Shown: piece after piece, positions 33,106 through 42,084 of the stretch
How positions within the stretch are numbered: the first letter of the stretch is position 1
Layout: each line of letters begins with the position of its first letter
From: CAYRLW01 sp964425215
Lineage (GTDB): Bacteria; Spirochaetota; Spirochaetia; Treponematales; Breznakiellaceae
Length of the DNA stretch: 57,226 nt
NCBI GenBank assembly: GCA_964425215.1
Contig: CAYRLW010000019.1
Coordinates: 1-57,226 of the forward strand
Direction: 5' to 3'
The notes under the pieces: model-generated
Database searches by the model: none
Told to the model about the DNA's origin: nothing
Seen by the model: the letters and a program-made list of their open reading frames with translations, nothing else
Translations under genes and position numbers: made by a program

Positions 33106-35103
33106 ATGGGGATCCGTTTTGGAGTTATGGCGAAGGTATTAATTCCCGCCGTGGCTATTTATGTGGTGGCTTTAACCGTGGTTATCGCGGTGGCCGATAA
33201 TTCCGCCGGGGCGATTGTAACGAAGCAAATTTATCAGGAAGGGGATGCCCTGGCCAAACAGTACGCCAGCGAATTGAGTTCGGAACTTCAGGTTGCCATG
33301 GACTCCGCCCGGACCTTGGCTCAGGTTTTTGAAGGTTTGTGGGCCTCCGGATTCCGAGATCGGCGGACCTACGCGGATGCCCTGCGGTCGGTCCTGGAAC
33401 GGAACCCCCGTTTTACCGCCGTGTGGACCATTTGGGAAAGCGGCGCCTTTGGGGACGACCCCGCCAAGGCCGAGGGTATCCTTAAGACCGCGTCGGGACG
33501 TTTTGGCGCCTCCTGGTCCCGGAACCAGGACGGAAGTCTCTATAGGCCCCAGGTTAAAGATTCGGACGCCGCGGGGAGTTATTATACGCGAACCATCGCC
33601 GAGGGGACTGACGTTATGGTAGCCCCGTATCCCTTTTCTTATACGGGGAAAAAAGAAGACGAGATTCCCATGACCAGCCTCGCGGTTCCCATTAAATCGG
33701 GAGACCGTATTTTGGGGGTGGCGGGGATCGATCTCGGCTTGGACGGAATTCAAAAAACCGTGGCCTCCTACGCTCAAAAAAACGGGACCTACTGTATTTT
33801 GGTGGATAACGACGCGAAACGGATCTATCATCCTAAGAAGGAATTGGTCGGCCAACCGGTGGGGGACGATACGCCCGAACTAAAGGACGCCCTCCGGGCC
33901 GCCATTGCCCAGGGTAAACCCTTTACGCTGACCAAAAAGGCCCTGGCTACGGGGGCCCTTTCGTACCTATCCTACGCCCCGATTCACGTTGGAAAGGACC
34001 GAACCCCCTGGAGTCTCGCTATCGTGCTTCCGGTGAGCGTTTTGCTTAAGCCTCTGCGGGATCTTCTATGGCTACTTATACTTATAGGAATCGTGGTGGC
34101 GGCCCTGGGTATCCCCCTGCTTATCTTGATATCCCGTTCCCTGTCCCGGCCTATTTTGGAAGTTCGGGGGGCGGCGGTTCGGTTTGCCCAGGGGGATTTT
34201 CGCCGTCAAAGCACCGAAGGCCGGAGACTGGAGTACCTGGCCCGAAGGCGGGACGAAATCGGCGAGATGGTGAACGCCATGGAAGGCCTGGCAGGGGTTA
34301 TCGGCGAAAGGGTTTCGGAGATCCAAAGCGCCGCCCGGCAGGTTTCCGACGGGGCAGGCCAAGCGTCTTCCTCCGCCCAGGCCCTCTCCTCCGGGGCGTC
34401 GGAACAGGCGGCCAGCGGAGAGGAGGTCTCCGCGTCCATGGAACAGATGAGTTCCTCGGTAAAACAGAACGCGGAAAACGCCCAAACCACCGAGGCCATC
34501 GCCCGCCGGGCCGCCCAGTCCGCCGCCGAGGGGGGCAAGGCCGTAACGGAGAGCGTTCGGGCCATGAAAGAGATAGCCCAAAAAATCGGTATTATTGAAG
34601 AGATAGCCCGGCAAACCAACCTGCTGGCCCTGAACGCCGCCATCGAGGCGGCCCGGGCCGGCGAATCGGGCAAGGGCTTTGCCGTGGTGGCCAGCGAGGT
34701 CCGTAAGCTCGCCGAGCGGTCCCAAAAGGCCGCCCAGGAAATTACCGAACTTTCCCGTTCCACGGTGGAAGGGGCGGAAAAAGCGGGGGTTTTGATCAAC
34801 CAAATTGTGCCGGATATTCAAAAGACCGCCGACCTGGTACAGGAAATATCCGCCGCCAGTCAGGAACAATCCGGAGGGGTGGATCAGGTGAATAAGGCGC
34901 TTCTCCAGTTGGACCAGGTGATCCAGCAAAACGCGTCCTCCAGCGAGGAACTGGCCTCCATGGCGGAGGAACTGTCCGCCCAAGCCCAGGTCCTTTTGGA
35001 TTCGGTGTCCTTCTTCCAGGTGGATTCCCTTTCAAACGATCCTTCTGGGGTTCAAGAACTTCCGGCGCCCCGGGAAGAGCGGGGGATTATCATTCGGCCT
35101 TAA
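33106..35103 (+). CDS. Methyl-accepting chemotaxis protein with dCACHE sensor
   Basis: 665 residues. N-terminal helix (about 8-28), dCACHE sensor (about 35-300; conserved segments PYPFSYTGKKEDEI and GVAGIDLGLDGIQKT), second helix (about 313-337), HAMP (about 340-395), and a C-terminal signalling domain with the hairpin tip NLLALNAAIEAARAGE and the typical GFAVVASEVRKLAERS. It transmits small-molecule binding to CheA/CheW to control flagellar rotation. GAGGAGG precedes the ATG. Single-gene unit between two hairpins. Confidence 0.95.
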   Translation: MGIRFGVMAKVLIPAVAIYVVALTVVIAVADNSAGAIVTKQIYQEGDALAKQYASELSSELQVAMDSARTLAQVFEGLWASGFRDRRTYADALRSVLERNPRFTAVWTIWESGAFGDDPAKAEGILKTASGRFGASWSRNQDGSLYRPQVKDSDAAGSYYTRTIAEGTDVMVAPYPFSYTGKKEDEIPMTSLAVPIKSGDRILGVAGIDLGLDGIQKTVASYAQKNGTYCILVDNDAKRIYHPKKELVGQPVGDDTPELKDALRAAIAQGKPFTLTKKALATGALSYLSYAPIHVGKDRTPWSLAIVLPVSVLLKPLRDLLWLLILIGIVVAALGIPLLILISRSLSRPILEVRGAAVRFAQGDFRRQSTEGRRLEYLARRRDEIGEMVNAMEGLAGVIGERVSEIQSAARQVSDGAGQASSSAQALSSGASEQAASGEEVSASMEQMSSSVKQNAENAQTTEAIARRAAQSAAEGGKAVTESVRAMKEIAQKIGIIEEIARQTNLLALNAAIEAARAGESGKGFAVVASEVRKLAERSQKAAQEITELSRSTVEGAEKAGVLINQIVPDIQKTADLVQEISAASQEQSGGVDQVNKALLQLDQVIQQNASSSEELASMAEELSAQAQVLLDSVSFFQVDSLSNDPSGVQELPAPREERGIIIRP

Positions 35104-35118
35104 AAAGAGGTTATTCGA

Positions 35119-35153
35119 GGCTCTTTCAAAGGTCCGTAAATTTTGAAAGAGCC
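35119..35153. repeat. CTTTCAAAAG-type hairpin after the MCP gene
   Basis: GGCTCTTTCAAA (35119-35130) pairs with TTTGAAAGAGCC (35142-35153), 12 bp perfect, 15 bases after the MCP stop codon and 15 bases before the next ATG. Probably ends the MCP transcript. Confidence 0.65.
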
Positions 35154-35168
35154 TTAGAGGGTAGGCTT

Positions 35169-38100
35169 ATGCGGGGAATAGGAAAAAAATTTGATCTGGT
35201 AGGATGGTTGTTTTTTTTGGCCGTGTTTCCAGTCATTGCCCAGTCGCCGGAGCTGAAAATTAACAGCGGCCATTCGGCCTCGGTCCAGTCGGTCGCCTAT
35301 TCCCCCGACAATCGCTATCTAGCCAGCGCCAGCGAAGATAAAACCCTTAAAATTTGGGATCTCCGATCTCGGAAGGAGTTGAAAACCCTTTTCGATGACG
35401 GAGAGGTTCGATGCGTTCGTTTTTTGAACGATGGAAATACCATCGTAAGCGCCGGTTGGGGGGGCTTAAAGCTCTGGGATGTGGTCACGGGAAAATCCAT
35501 CGACCTTTCTTCCGATTATAAACATTTTGTCACCCCCTCTAAAGATTCTTCCCGTATCCTCTTTGACGATGGTTATTCGGTGATATTGTACGACTTAAAA
35601 ACCCATAATCCCATAAGGGAATTCAAGGGTCACGAAGATTTTGTCCTTCAAGCGGTTTTTTCTCCCGATGGAAGGTACATCGCCAGTTGCGGGTACGATA
35701 AAACCGTGCGTCTTTGGGACGCCGCCACGGGAAATCCGCTACGGACCTTCACGGGCCATGGAGACACGGTGAGTGCGGTGGCCTTTTCTCCCGACGGGAA
35801 ATTTATCGTTAGCGGTGGCGGCGCCAACGATCCTACTATCCGTTTTTGGAATATCATCACGGGAAAACAGACCCTCCTTCTTTCGGAGCATCAAAACGCG
35901 GTGGAAGCCCTGACGTTTACCCCCGGGGGGGATCGTCTGGTCAGTTCCAGCGCCGATGGAACCATCAAGTTTTGGGACCCTAAAACCGGCGCGTTGCACG
36001 ATAGCGTAACGACTAATCGGAGCTCCACCGTTACGTCTATCGCCTTTTCCTCCGACGGTAAGCAGTTGGCCTCGGGCTACGACGATAAGACCATCGGCCT
36101 TTGGGACGTAAAAACCGGAACCCAGACCGGGACCCTCCCCGGGGATACGGTGGAGGTTCATCGCCTGGCCTTTTCTGCCGACGGCAAAACGATCCTTACC
36201 AGTTCGGATGACCAAACCCTACGGGCCTGGAATCTCTACGGGTCTTCCAATGTACGGATCCTTTTGGGCGGCCGCCCCCGGGAAAACGACGACGAAAGTA
36301 TGGATATCCTGGATTTTTCAAAGGACGGGAAGCGGGCTCTGGTATCCCTTAATGACAGTTTCGCCGTCTATGATACCGAAAAAGGTCTGCCCCTGGTTAC
36401 CTTCGACGCCGGTTATACGGACCTGGGCGTTTTTTCCCCCGACGGCTTGTATGTGGCCGCCACCAGCTGGGACGAACAGGCGGGGCAGGAGATTCAGCTG
36501 TGGGACGCCTCCAGCGCCGAATTGATCAAAACCTTTGACTGCCAGGGGGATAGCGTATCAAAGCTCGTGTTTTCCACCGATGGTCAGTACCTTTGCGCCG
36601 GAACCCAGGGAGAGACGAATAGTATCCATGTCTGGAATATTATTAGCGGAAAAGAGATGACTCCTCTGGTGGGTCACGAAAACGCCGTGGAGGATCTCCG
36701 TTCCAGCGCCGATGGAAAAACGCTGATCAGCGCCAGCGCCGATGGAACCATCCGGTTTTGGGATTTGTATACCGGTGATCTTCTTAAGACCCTAGGGGAT
36801 ACGGATGGTTCGATGATCTCCTCCATCGCCCTATCCTCGGATGGAAAATACCTGGTCAGCGGACACTATTACCAGGAATTCACCGTAAAGCTGTGGAACC
36901 TGGCCACGGGAAAGTTGATAAAAATTTACGACGGCCATCAGGGCGGGGTGACGGCGGTAGACTTTTCGCCCAACGGCGACTATATCGCCAGCGCCGGGGC
37001 CGACGGGTCGGTTAAACTCTGGGATGTAAAAAGCGGAAACCGCGTCGTTGCCCGGTACGATCTTCCCCATTCTCCCGATTGGGTCGCCGTTACCCCCGAC
37101 GGCCGCTTTGACGGTACGGCGGGGGGAATGAATCTGCTGTACTACGTTTCCGGTATGGACATTATTCCCTTGGAAAGCTTTTACGAACGGTTCTTTACCC
37201 CCTCCTTGGTTACCCAGACCCTCCGGGGCGATACGGGGGTTCGGAACTACCAAAGCGCCCTTCCCCGGGAATTAAAACTACCCCCAAAAGTGCGTATCCT
37301 TAATCCCCAGGACGGGCAAACCCTCCGGAGCGACCGCTTGGAAGTAACGGTGGAGGCGGAAGACCAGGGTGGGGGGATCGATGAAATTCGGCTCTACCAA
37401 AACGGCAAGCTGGTGGAAACCACCCAACGGGGTCTCCGGGTCGTCCAGGCCGCTACGTCCAATCGGACCCAAACCTTTTTAGTTCCCCTGGTGCCGGGAC
37501 CGAATGTTTTTAAAGCGACCGCCTTTAACACGGACCGGACGGAAAGTTCCCCCGCCGTGGCAACCGTAACCGTGGTGGGATCGGAAAAAAATACCACCCT
37601 CTACCTGTTTGTGGTGGGTATCAATACCTACAAAAATCCCGATTATACTTTGAATTACGCCTACCCGGATGCGAAGGCTATAAAGGATAAACTCATCGAA
37701 ACGGGCCGGAATATCTTTAAGGAAATTAAGACCTTTGAATTGTACAACCAGGGGGCCACCAAGGCCGCCATGGTTTCGACCTTTTCAAAGATCCGGGATT
37801 CCGCCACGGCTAACGACGTATTTCTGTTTTTTTACGCGGGCCACGGTGTTTTGACCGAACCGGAGGGGCGAGAACCGGCGAAGTACTACCTTATCCCCTC
37901 GGAGGTGGTTAAAATGTACGGAAATTCCGAGGCCCTGGATAAGGTGGCCCTTTCGGCGGATGAACTGCGGGATTGGTGCCGGGATATCAAGGCCCAAAAG
38001 CAGGTGATCCTGTTGGACGCCTGTCAAAGCGGCGGCGCGGTGGCTACCTTTGCCATGCGGGGTTCCACGGAAGAAAAGGCGATTATGCAGTTGGGCCGAA

Positions 38101-38372
38101 GCGCCGGGGTCGTCGTGTTAGCCAGCACGGGAACCCAGCAAAACGCCAGCGAATTTAGCCAGCTACAGCACGGCATATTTACCTACGCCCTGCTAGAAGG
38201 CCTGAGCGGGAAGGCCGACGGGGGAACGAGGGATAAGAAAATCACCATCAAGGAACTGGAATCCTTTGTGAACGATTATATCCCCGAACTTTCCCAACGG
38301 TACCGGGGTGAAGTCCAGTACCCCAACAGTTACGCCACCGGTATGGACTTCCCCCTGGCCGTGGTGCCCTAG
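35169..38372 (+). CDS. Secreted WD40-repeat / caspase-like protease fusion
   Basis: 1067 residues. A signal peptide (GWLFFLAVFPVIAQS) leads into 14 WD40 units (about residues 35-635; examples GHEDFVLQAVFSPDG and TVRLWDAATG), enough for two seven-bladed propellers. A short Ig-like segment follows (about 700-800, PKVRILNPQDGQTLRSDRLE). A caspase (C14) domain occupies about 808-1050: TLYLFVVGINTY, catalytic H892 in FFYAGHG, and catalytic C952 in ILLDACQSGG. WD40-caspase proteins are known as cytosolic regulators in cyanobacteria and others; a secretion signal is less usual. Target and trigger are unknown. Stand-alone gene. Confidence 0.92.
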   Translation: MRGIGKKFDLVGWLFFLAVFPVIAQSPELKINSGHSASVQSVAYSPDNRYLASASEDKTLKIWDLRSRKELKTLFDDGEVRCVRFLNDGNTIVSAGWGGLKLWDVVTGKSIDLSSDYKHFVTPSKDSSRILFDDGYSVILYDLKTHNPIREFKGHEDFVLQAVFSPDGRYIASCGYDKTVRLWDAATGNPLRTFTGHGDTVSAVAFSPDGKFIVSGGGANDPTIRFWNIITGKQTLLLSEHQNAVEALTFTPGGDRLVSSSADGTIKFWDPKTGALHDSVTTNRSSTVTSIAFSSDGKQLASGYDDKTIGLWDVKTGTQTGTLPGDTVEVHRLAFSADGKTILTSSDDQTLRAWNLYGSSNVRILLGGRPRENDDESMDILDFSKDGKRALVSLNDSFAVYDTEKGLPLVTFDAGYTDLGVFSPDGLYVAATSWDEQAGQEIQLWDASSAELIKTFDCQGDSVSKLVFSTDGQYLCAGTQGETNSIHVWNIISGKEMTPLVGHENAVEDLRSSADGKTLISASADGTIRFWDLYTGDLLKTLGDTDGSMISSIALSSDGKYLVSGHYYQEFTVKLWNLATGKLIKIYDGHQGGVTAVDFSPNGDYIASAGADGSVKLWDVKSGNRVVARYDLPHSPDWVAVTPDGRFDGTAGGMNLLYYVSGMDIIPLESFYERFFTPSLVTQTLRGDTGVRNYQSALPRELKLPPKVRILNPQDGQTLRSDRLEVTVEAEDQGGGIDEIRLYQNGKLVETTQRGLRVVQAATSNRTQTFLVPLVPGPNVFKATAFNTDRTESSPAVATVTVVGSEKNTTLYLFVVGINTYKNPDYTLNYAYPDAKAIKDKLIETGRNIFKEIKTFELYNQGATKAAMVSTFSKIRDSATANDVFLFFYAGHGVLTEPEGREPAKYYLIPSEVVKMYGNSEALDKVALSADELRDWCRDIKAQKQVILLDACQSGGAVATFAMRGSTEEKAIMQLGRSAGVVVLASTGTQQNASEFSQLQHGIFTYALLEGLSGKADGGTRDKKITIKELESFVNDYIPELSQRYRGEVQYPNSYATGMDFPLAVVP

Positions 38373-38438
38373 GGGTCCCTCGGCGGTCCAAGACTGTAGC
38401 GCCGTAGCACCCCAGGAACAACAGGAGAGGAACATCCC

Positions 38439-39341
38439 ATGACCTTTAGACAATTTTCTGGCATCGTAGAGTTAAGGACAAAAATAGTCAGCGTTTCTAC
38501 CTATACGGTCAGTCTGTTGTACGCGCTTTGGTTACGGGGGGCCGTATCCCCGGTGCGGGCGGTGCTGGTGTTTTTGGCCGCCCTGGCGGTGGATATGGGT
38601 ACCACGGGCTTTAACAGCTATTTTGATTGGTACCGAAACGTGGACGATCCCAAGTTTAACCGGGAAGAGGCCAAGGTGCTGGTTCACGAGGGACTTTCGC
38701 CGGGGACGGCGTTTTGGGTTAGTCTGGGCTGTTTTGCCGCGGCGGCCCTTTTGGGATTGGTGTTGACGGTGATGGTGGGGCCCTGGGTTATGGTCCTGGG
38801 GGCCCTTTCCCTGTTGGTGGGTTTTCTCTATTCCGGCGGCCCCCGGCCCATCTCGTCCACCCCCTGGGGGGAACTGTTTTCCGGGGGCTTCTTAGGGGCC
38901 GTGTTCTTTTTTATCAACCTGTACATCCTTACGGGAAGTATGGCGGCAAGCGCCCTCCTGGTTTCCCTGCCCCAAAGCTTCGCCATAGGAGCGATTTTGG
39001 CGGTCAATAACGCCAGCGATATGGAGGGGGACCGGGCGGCGGGCCGCAGGACCCTGGCGTTGGTGGTGGGTAAGACAAAAGCCCCCTGGGTGGTGTACGG
39101 CCTGGTTACCCTAGCCCTGGGAACCCTAGTGTTTCTAAGCCTCTGGAATTTTCTTCCCCGGTCTCTCGCCTGGATGGGCGGTCTCAGCGGCATCCCCATC
39201 GTTATGGAGCTCCAAAGGCTCCACCGTCGGGGCTACGATCACGATACCAAGGTCCCCAATATGGGGAGTATTTCAAAAATTTTTCTAATATTCAGCGCCG
39301 CCGAGGCCGTAGGCTTAGGCCTTGCTCTGGTGGTACACTAG
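38439..39341 (+). CDS. UbiA/MenA-family prenyltransferase
   Basis: 300 residues with about eight membrane helices. Both Asp-rich prenyl-diphosphate motifs are present: NSYFDWYRNVDD (first) and NNASDMEGDRAAGRRTLA (second). This pattern fits MenA (1,4-dihydroxy-2-naphthoate octaprenyltransferase) and related enzymes that attach a prenyl chain to an aromatic ring in the membrane. Known Treponema species usually lack menaquinone genes, so the acceptor may be something else. No men or ubi genes are adjacent. The next gene starts within 70 bases. Confidence 0.85.
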   Translation: MTFRQFSGIVELRTKIVSVSTYTVSLLYALWLRGAVSPVRAVLVFLAALAVDMGTTGFNSYFDWYRNVDDPKFNREEAKVLVHEGLSPGTAFWVSLGCFAAAALLGLVLTVMVGPWVMVLGALSLLVGFLYSGGPRPISSTPWGELFSGGFLGAVFFFINLYILTGSMAASALLVSLPQSFAIGAILAVNNASDMEGDRAAGRRTLALVVGKTKAPWVVYGLVTLALGTLVFLSLWNFLPRSLAWMGGLSGIPIVMELQRLHRRGYDHDTKVPNMGSISKIFLIFSAAEAVGLGLALVVH

Positions 39342-39410
39342 GCGGTATGGACCATAAAAATCCCGTTATACAGGGTTTTTCAAAGAAAAAAAGGCTTCTA
39401 TTTCGCCCTT

Positions 39411-41315
39411 GTGTTTATCATCGTTCCCCTTCTGCTTTCTTCCCAGGGGGCGGGCTTTTCCCCTTTAAAAAACCACGCCCGCGACCCGGGGTTCGCCAAA
39501 AGTTCTCTGCCGCCGATCCGGGTGGTCTGCGACGATAATTATCCCCCCTATTCGTTTCGCTCGGATACGGGGGAGATCCAGGGGATAATACCGGACCAAT
39601 GGCGGGCCTTTAGCGAAGAGACCGGCCGTCCGGTGGACTTTAGGGCCATGGATTGGGCTTTAGCGATAAAGACCATGCAGGAGGGCGGGGCCGACGTGCT
39701 GGATTCGGCCTTTGAGACCCCCGAACGGGATACCTGGCTTGATTTTCTGAGCCCCTACGCGACTATTCAGGTTCCCCTGTTTTTTCACCGTTCCATTTCC
39801 GGTATTTCCAAGGTCGAGGACCTACGGGGTTTCCGCGTGGCGGTAAAGGCGGGGGACGCGGCCATAGGGGTGCTGGATCGCTACGGCATTCGGGATTTGA
39901 TAAAATATTCCAGCTACGAAGAGATTATTCGCGCGGCCCAGGATCGGCAGATTCGGGTGTTCTGCGTCGACGAACCGCCGGCGCTGTACCTTATCTATAA
40001 ATACGGCTTGGAACAGGAGTTCCGGCGGGGATTTTCGCTGTACACAGGCCAGTTCCACCGGGCCATCCGGAAAAAACGGGAACCCTTGGCCGATGGGGCT
40101 GACCTGTACCAGGTTTTGGTGGACGGTTTTGCGGGTATCCCGGCGACCCAATACCGGGAGATTAACGACCGTTGGATGGGAAAACCACTGTTCCAAACTA
40201 TCGACTGGCGGCCCCTTTTGGCTGTCGGTACGGTGGCCCTTTTTTTGATCAGCCTTTTAACGGCCTTTTCCCTTATCCTCCGGTCCCAGGTCCGGCGGAA
40301 AACCGCCGAGCTGATCGAAAAAAACAGGGAACTGTTGGCCAGCCAGCGGAGAAACCGGGCGTTTATCGCCGCCCTCCCGGATCTTTTCTATATTACCGAC
40401 GCCCAGGGCCGGTACTTGGAGTTTATCACGTCTAACCGGGCCCTTTTGTATATGGATGAGGATCAATGTCTGGGTAAGCCTATAACCGAAGTGATGGCGA
40501 AAAGCGGTATCAGCGAGCTTCTCATGAATGCCCTTACGGCGGTGGTCCAGGGCTCGCCCCTGGAGATTGTGGAGTACAATTTACCGATTAAGGGGGAACC
40601 TAAACGCTTCGAGTGCCGAATAATAAAAATAGAGGATGATCGGATCCTCTTTATCGTCCGGGATATTACCCAGCCCTGGATCGTCAGGCGGGAGTTGGAG
40701 AAGTCCCTGGAGGAAAAGGAGATCCTTTTACGGGAGATTCACCACCGGGTGAAAAACAATTTACAGGTGGTTTCCAGTCTTATCCAGCTGGAATACTCTT
40801 CCCTCGACTCGGACAAGGATAGGCTCTTATTGGAGGAAACCCAGCAAAGAATCGCTTCCATGGCCCAGGTTCATGAACTGTTGTACCGATCGGAAAACCT
40901 TTCGTCCATCGACGGGGCTCGGTATATCCAGCGGCTCTACGAGGAGTTAAGTTCCGCCTATATCGACGTTTCCTGCGGCTTAACCACCCGGATTGACGTG
41001 GATTCGGTGGAGCTTAACCTGGACACGGCCATCCCCTTGGGTCTGATTATCAACGAAATTCTTACCAACGCCTTTAAGTACGCCTTTTTAGGGAGACGGG
41101 AAGGTACCTTGGATATTATATTTAAACAACAGGCCGATGGATCCCGGAGTCTGACGATCGCCGACGATGGGCCCGGTTTGGGAGATGGCTGGGAAGACCG
41201 CTTATCCGATTCCCTGGGAATCACCCTAATCCGATCCCTGTCGGAACAACTGCGGGGGAAGCTGAGTATAGAAAGCGGTTCTCCCCAGGGTCTCCGAATC
41301 CGGCTGGTCTTTTAG
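39411..41315 (+). CDS. Sensor histidine kinase with SBP_bac_3 sensor, possible 5' frameshift
   Basis: 634 residues from the GTG at 39411. Order: periplasmic family 3 solute-binding domain (about 35-265; IRVVCDDNYPPYSFRSDTGE), membrane helix (about 268-292), PAS (about 315-425), HisKA_2 (REIHHRVKNNLQVVSSLIQL) and HATPase (IINEILTNAFKYAF, DDGPGLGDGW). The GTG start falls inside what reads like a signal helix (RKKGFYFALVFIIVPLLLS), with no usable start upstream in frame. An ATG at 39347 in another frame joins this frame if one A is removed from the A7 run at 39386-39392, giving MDHKNPVIQGFSKKKGFYFA. The real gene probably starts there, with a sequencing error, slippage or mutation. Confidence 0.85.
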   Translation: MFIIVPLLLSSQGAGFSPLKNHARDPGFAKSSLPPIRVVCDDNYPPYSFRSDTGEIQGIIPDQWRAFSEETGRPVDFRAMDWALAIKTMQEGGADVLDSAFETPERDTWLDFLSPYATIQVPLFFHRSISGISKVEDLRGFRVAVKAGDAAIGVLDRYGIRDLIKYSSYEEIIRAAQDRQIRVFCVDEPPALYLIYKYGLEQEFRRGFSLYTGQFHRAIRKKREPLADGADLYQVLVDGFAGIPATQYREINDRWMGKPLFQTIDWRPLLAVGTVALFLISLLTAFSLILRSQVRRKTAELIEKNRELLASQRRNRAFIAALPDLFYITDAQGRYLEFITSNRALLYMDEDQCLGKPITEVMAKSGISELLMNALTAVVQGSPLEIVEYNLPIKGEPKRFECRIIKIEDDRILFIVRDITQPWIVRRELEKSLEEKEILLREIHHRVKNNLQVVSSLIQLEYSSLDSDKDRLLLEETQQRIASMAQVHELLYRSENLSSIDGARYIQRLYEELSSAYIDVSCGLTTRIDVDSVELNLDTAIPLGLIINEILTNAFKYAFLGRREGTLDIIFKQQADGSRSLTIADDGPGLGDGWEDRLSDSLGITLIRSLSEQLRGKLSIESGSPQGLRIRLVF

Positions 41316-41325
41316 GAGGTAAACC

Positions 41326-41778
41326 ATGTTGAGCGAAGGGGCCCCCATGCCCGAGTTCAGTCTCCCGGATCAAAACGGACGGGTCTTCAATTCCAAGGAT
41401 TATATTGGAAAACCCCTGGTGATCTATTTTTATCCCAAAGATAATACCCCCGGGTGTACCAAGGAGGCCTGTTCCTTCCGGGACAGCTACGGGGAGTACG
41501 AAAAACGGGGGGTCACCGTGGTGGGCATCAGCGCCGACAGCCCGGTCTCCCACGAAAAGTTCGTCCAAAAGTTCAACCTGCCCTTTATCCTTTTGGCGGA
41601 TACGGAGAAGAAGGTTCTTAAGGCTTTTGGCGCCTGGGGCGAAAAAAAACTCTACGGCAAGGTATACGAGGGGATTATCCGATCCACCTTTGTGATCGGG
41701 TCCGATGGAACGGTGAAAAAGGTGTTCCCCAAGGTCAGTCCCGAGGGTCACGCTTCGGAGGTTCTGGCCTTTGTATAA
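41326..41778 (+). CDS. bcp: Peroxiredoxin, Bcp/PrxQ type
   Basis: 150 residues, normal length. Thiol peroxidase that reduces hydrogen peroxide and organic peroxides in the cytosol with thioredoxin. The active site is NTPGCTKEACSFRD, with peroxidatic Cys and the second Cys five residues later, the PrxQ arrangement; GISADSPVSHEKF follows. TAGGAGG lies ahead of the ATG. It starts 10 bases after the kinase gene and may share its transcript. Confidence 0.96.
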   Translation: MLSEGAPMPEFSLPDQNGRVFNSKDYIGKPLVIYFYPKDNTPGCTKEACSFRDSYGEYEKRGVTVVGISADSPVSHEKFVQKFNLPFILLADTEKKVLKAFGAWGEKKLYGKVYEGIIRSTFVIGSDGTVKKVFPKVSPEGHASEVLAFV

Positions 41779-42017
41779 GGGCGTTCTTGCGGAATCCCAT
41801 GGTTATCTTTCCTCTACCGCCGGAAAAATTTCGCGGTTGGTGCGGTTCTTTGTGGTTCCGTCCTAAGGTTTCGCCCTATTGCAACTGTTTAATCGCCTTG
41901 ATACTATAGAGTCGCTCCCGTAATAGCCCCAGGAGTAGATTCCCGAGGGTTATTCTGCCTAATTCGTAAAACGTAAGGGCCCGGTAAAATCCATATTTTC
42001 CCGCCCTTTTATAAGAC

Positions 42018-42052
42018 TTTTACAAGTCAATATATAATTTTAACTTGTAAAA
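42018..42052. promoter_or_regulatory. Promoter with 10-bp inverted repeats around the -10 box
   Basis: TTTTACAAGT (42018-42027) and ACTTGTAAAA (42043-42052) are perfect inverted repeats flanking TATAAT (42033-42038). The left arm is also the second half of GACTT-ttac-AAGTC (42015-42028 region). A clear -35 box is not visible. The layout suggests a repressor site covering RNA polymerase contact points for the downstream giant iron-sulfur protein gene. The rest of the 306-base spacer (from 41779) shows no gene. Confidence 0.5.
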
Positions 42053-42084
42053 TCCTCAGAATGTGCTCAGAGAGGTGCTATTTC

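Noticed and set aside
34072..34983. Minus-strand open frames opposite the MCP signalling domain
   Set aside because: Low-complexity Gly/Leu-rich translation typical of antisense frames in GC-rich coding DNA; the plus-strand MCP explains the region.
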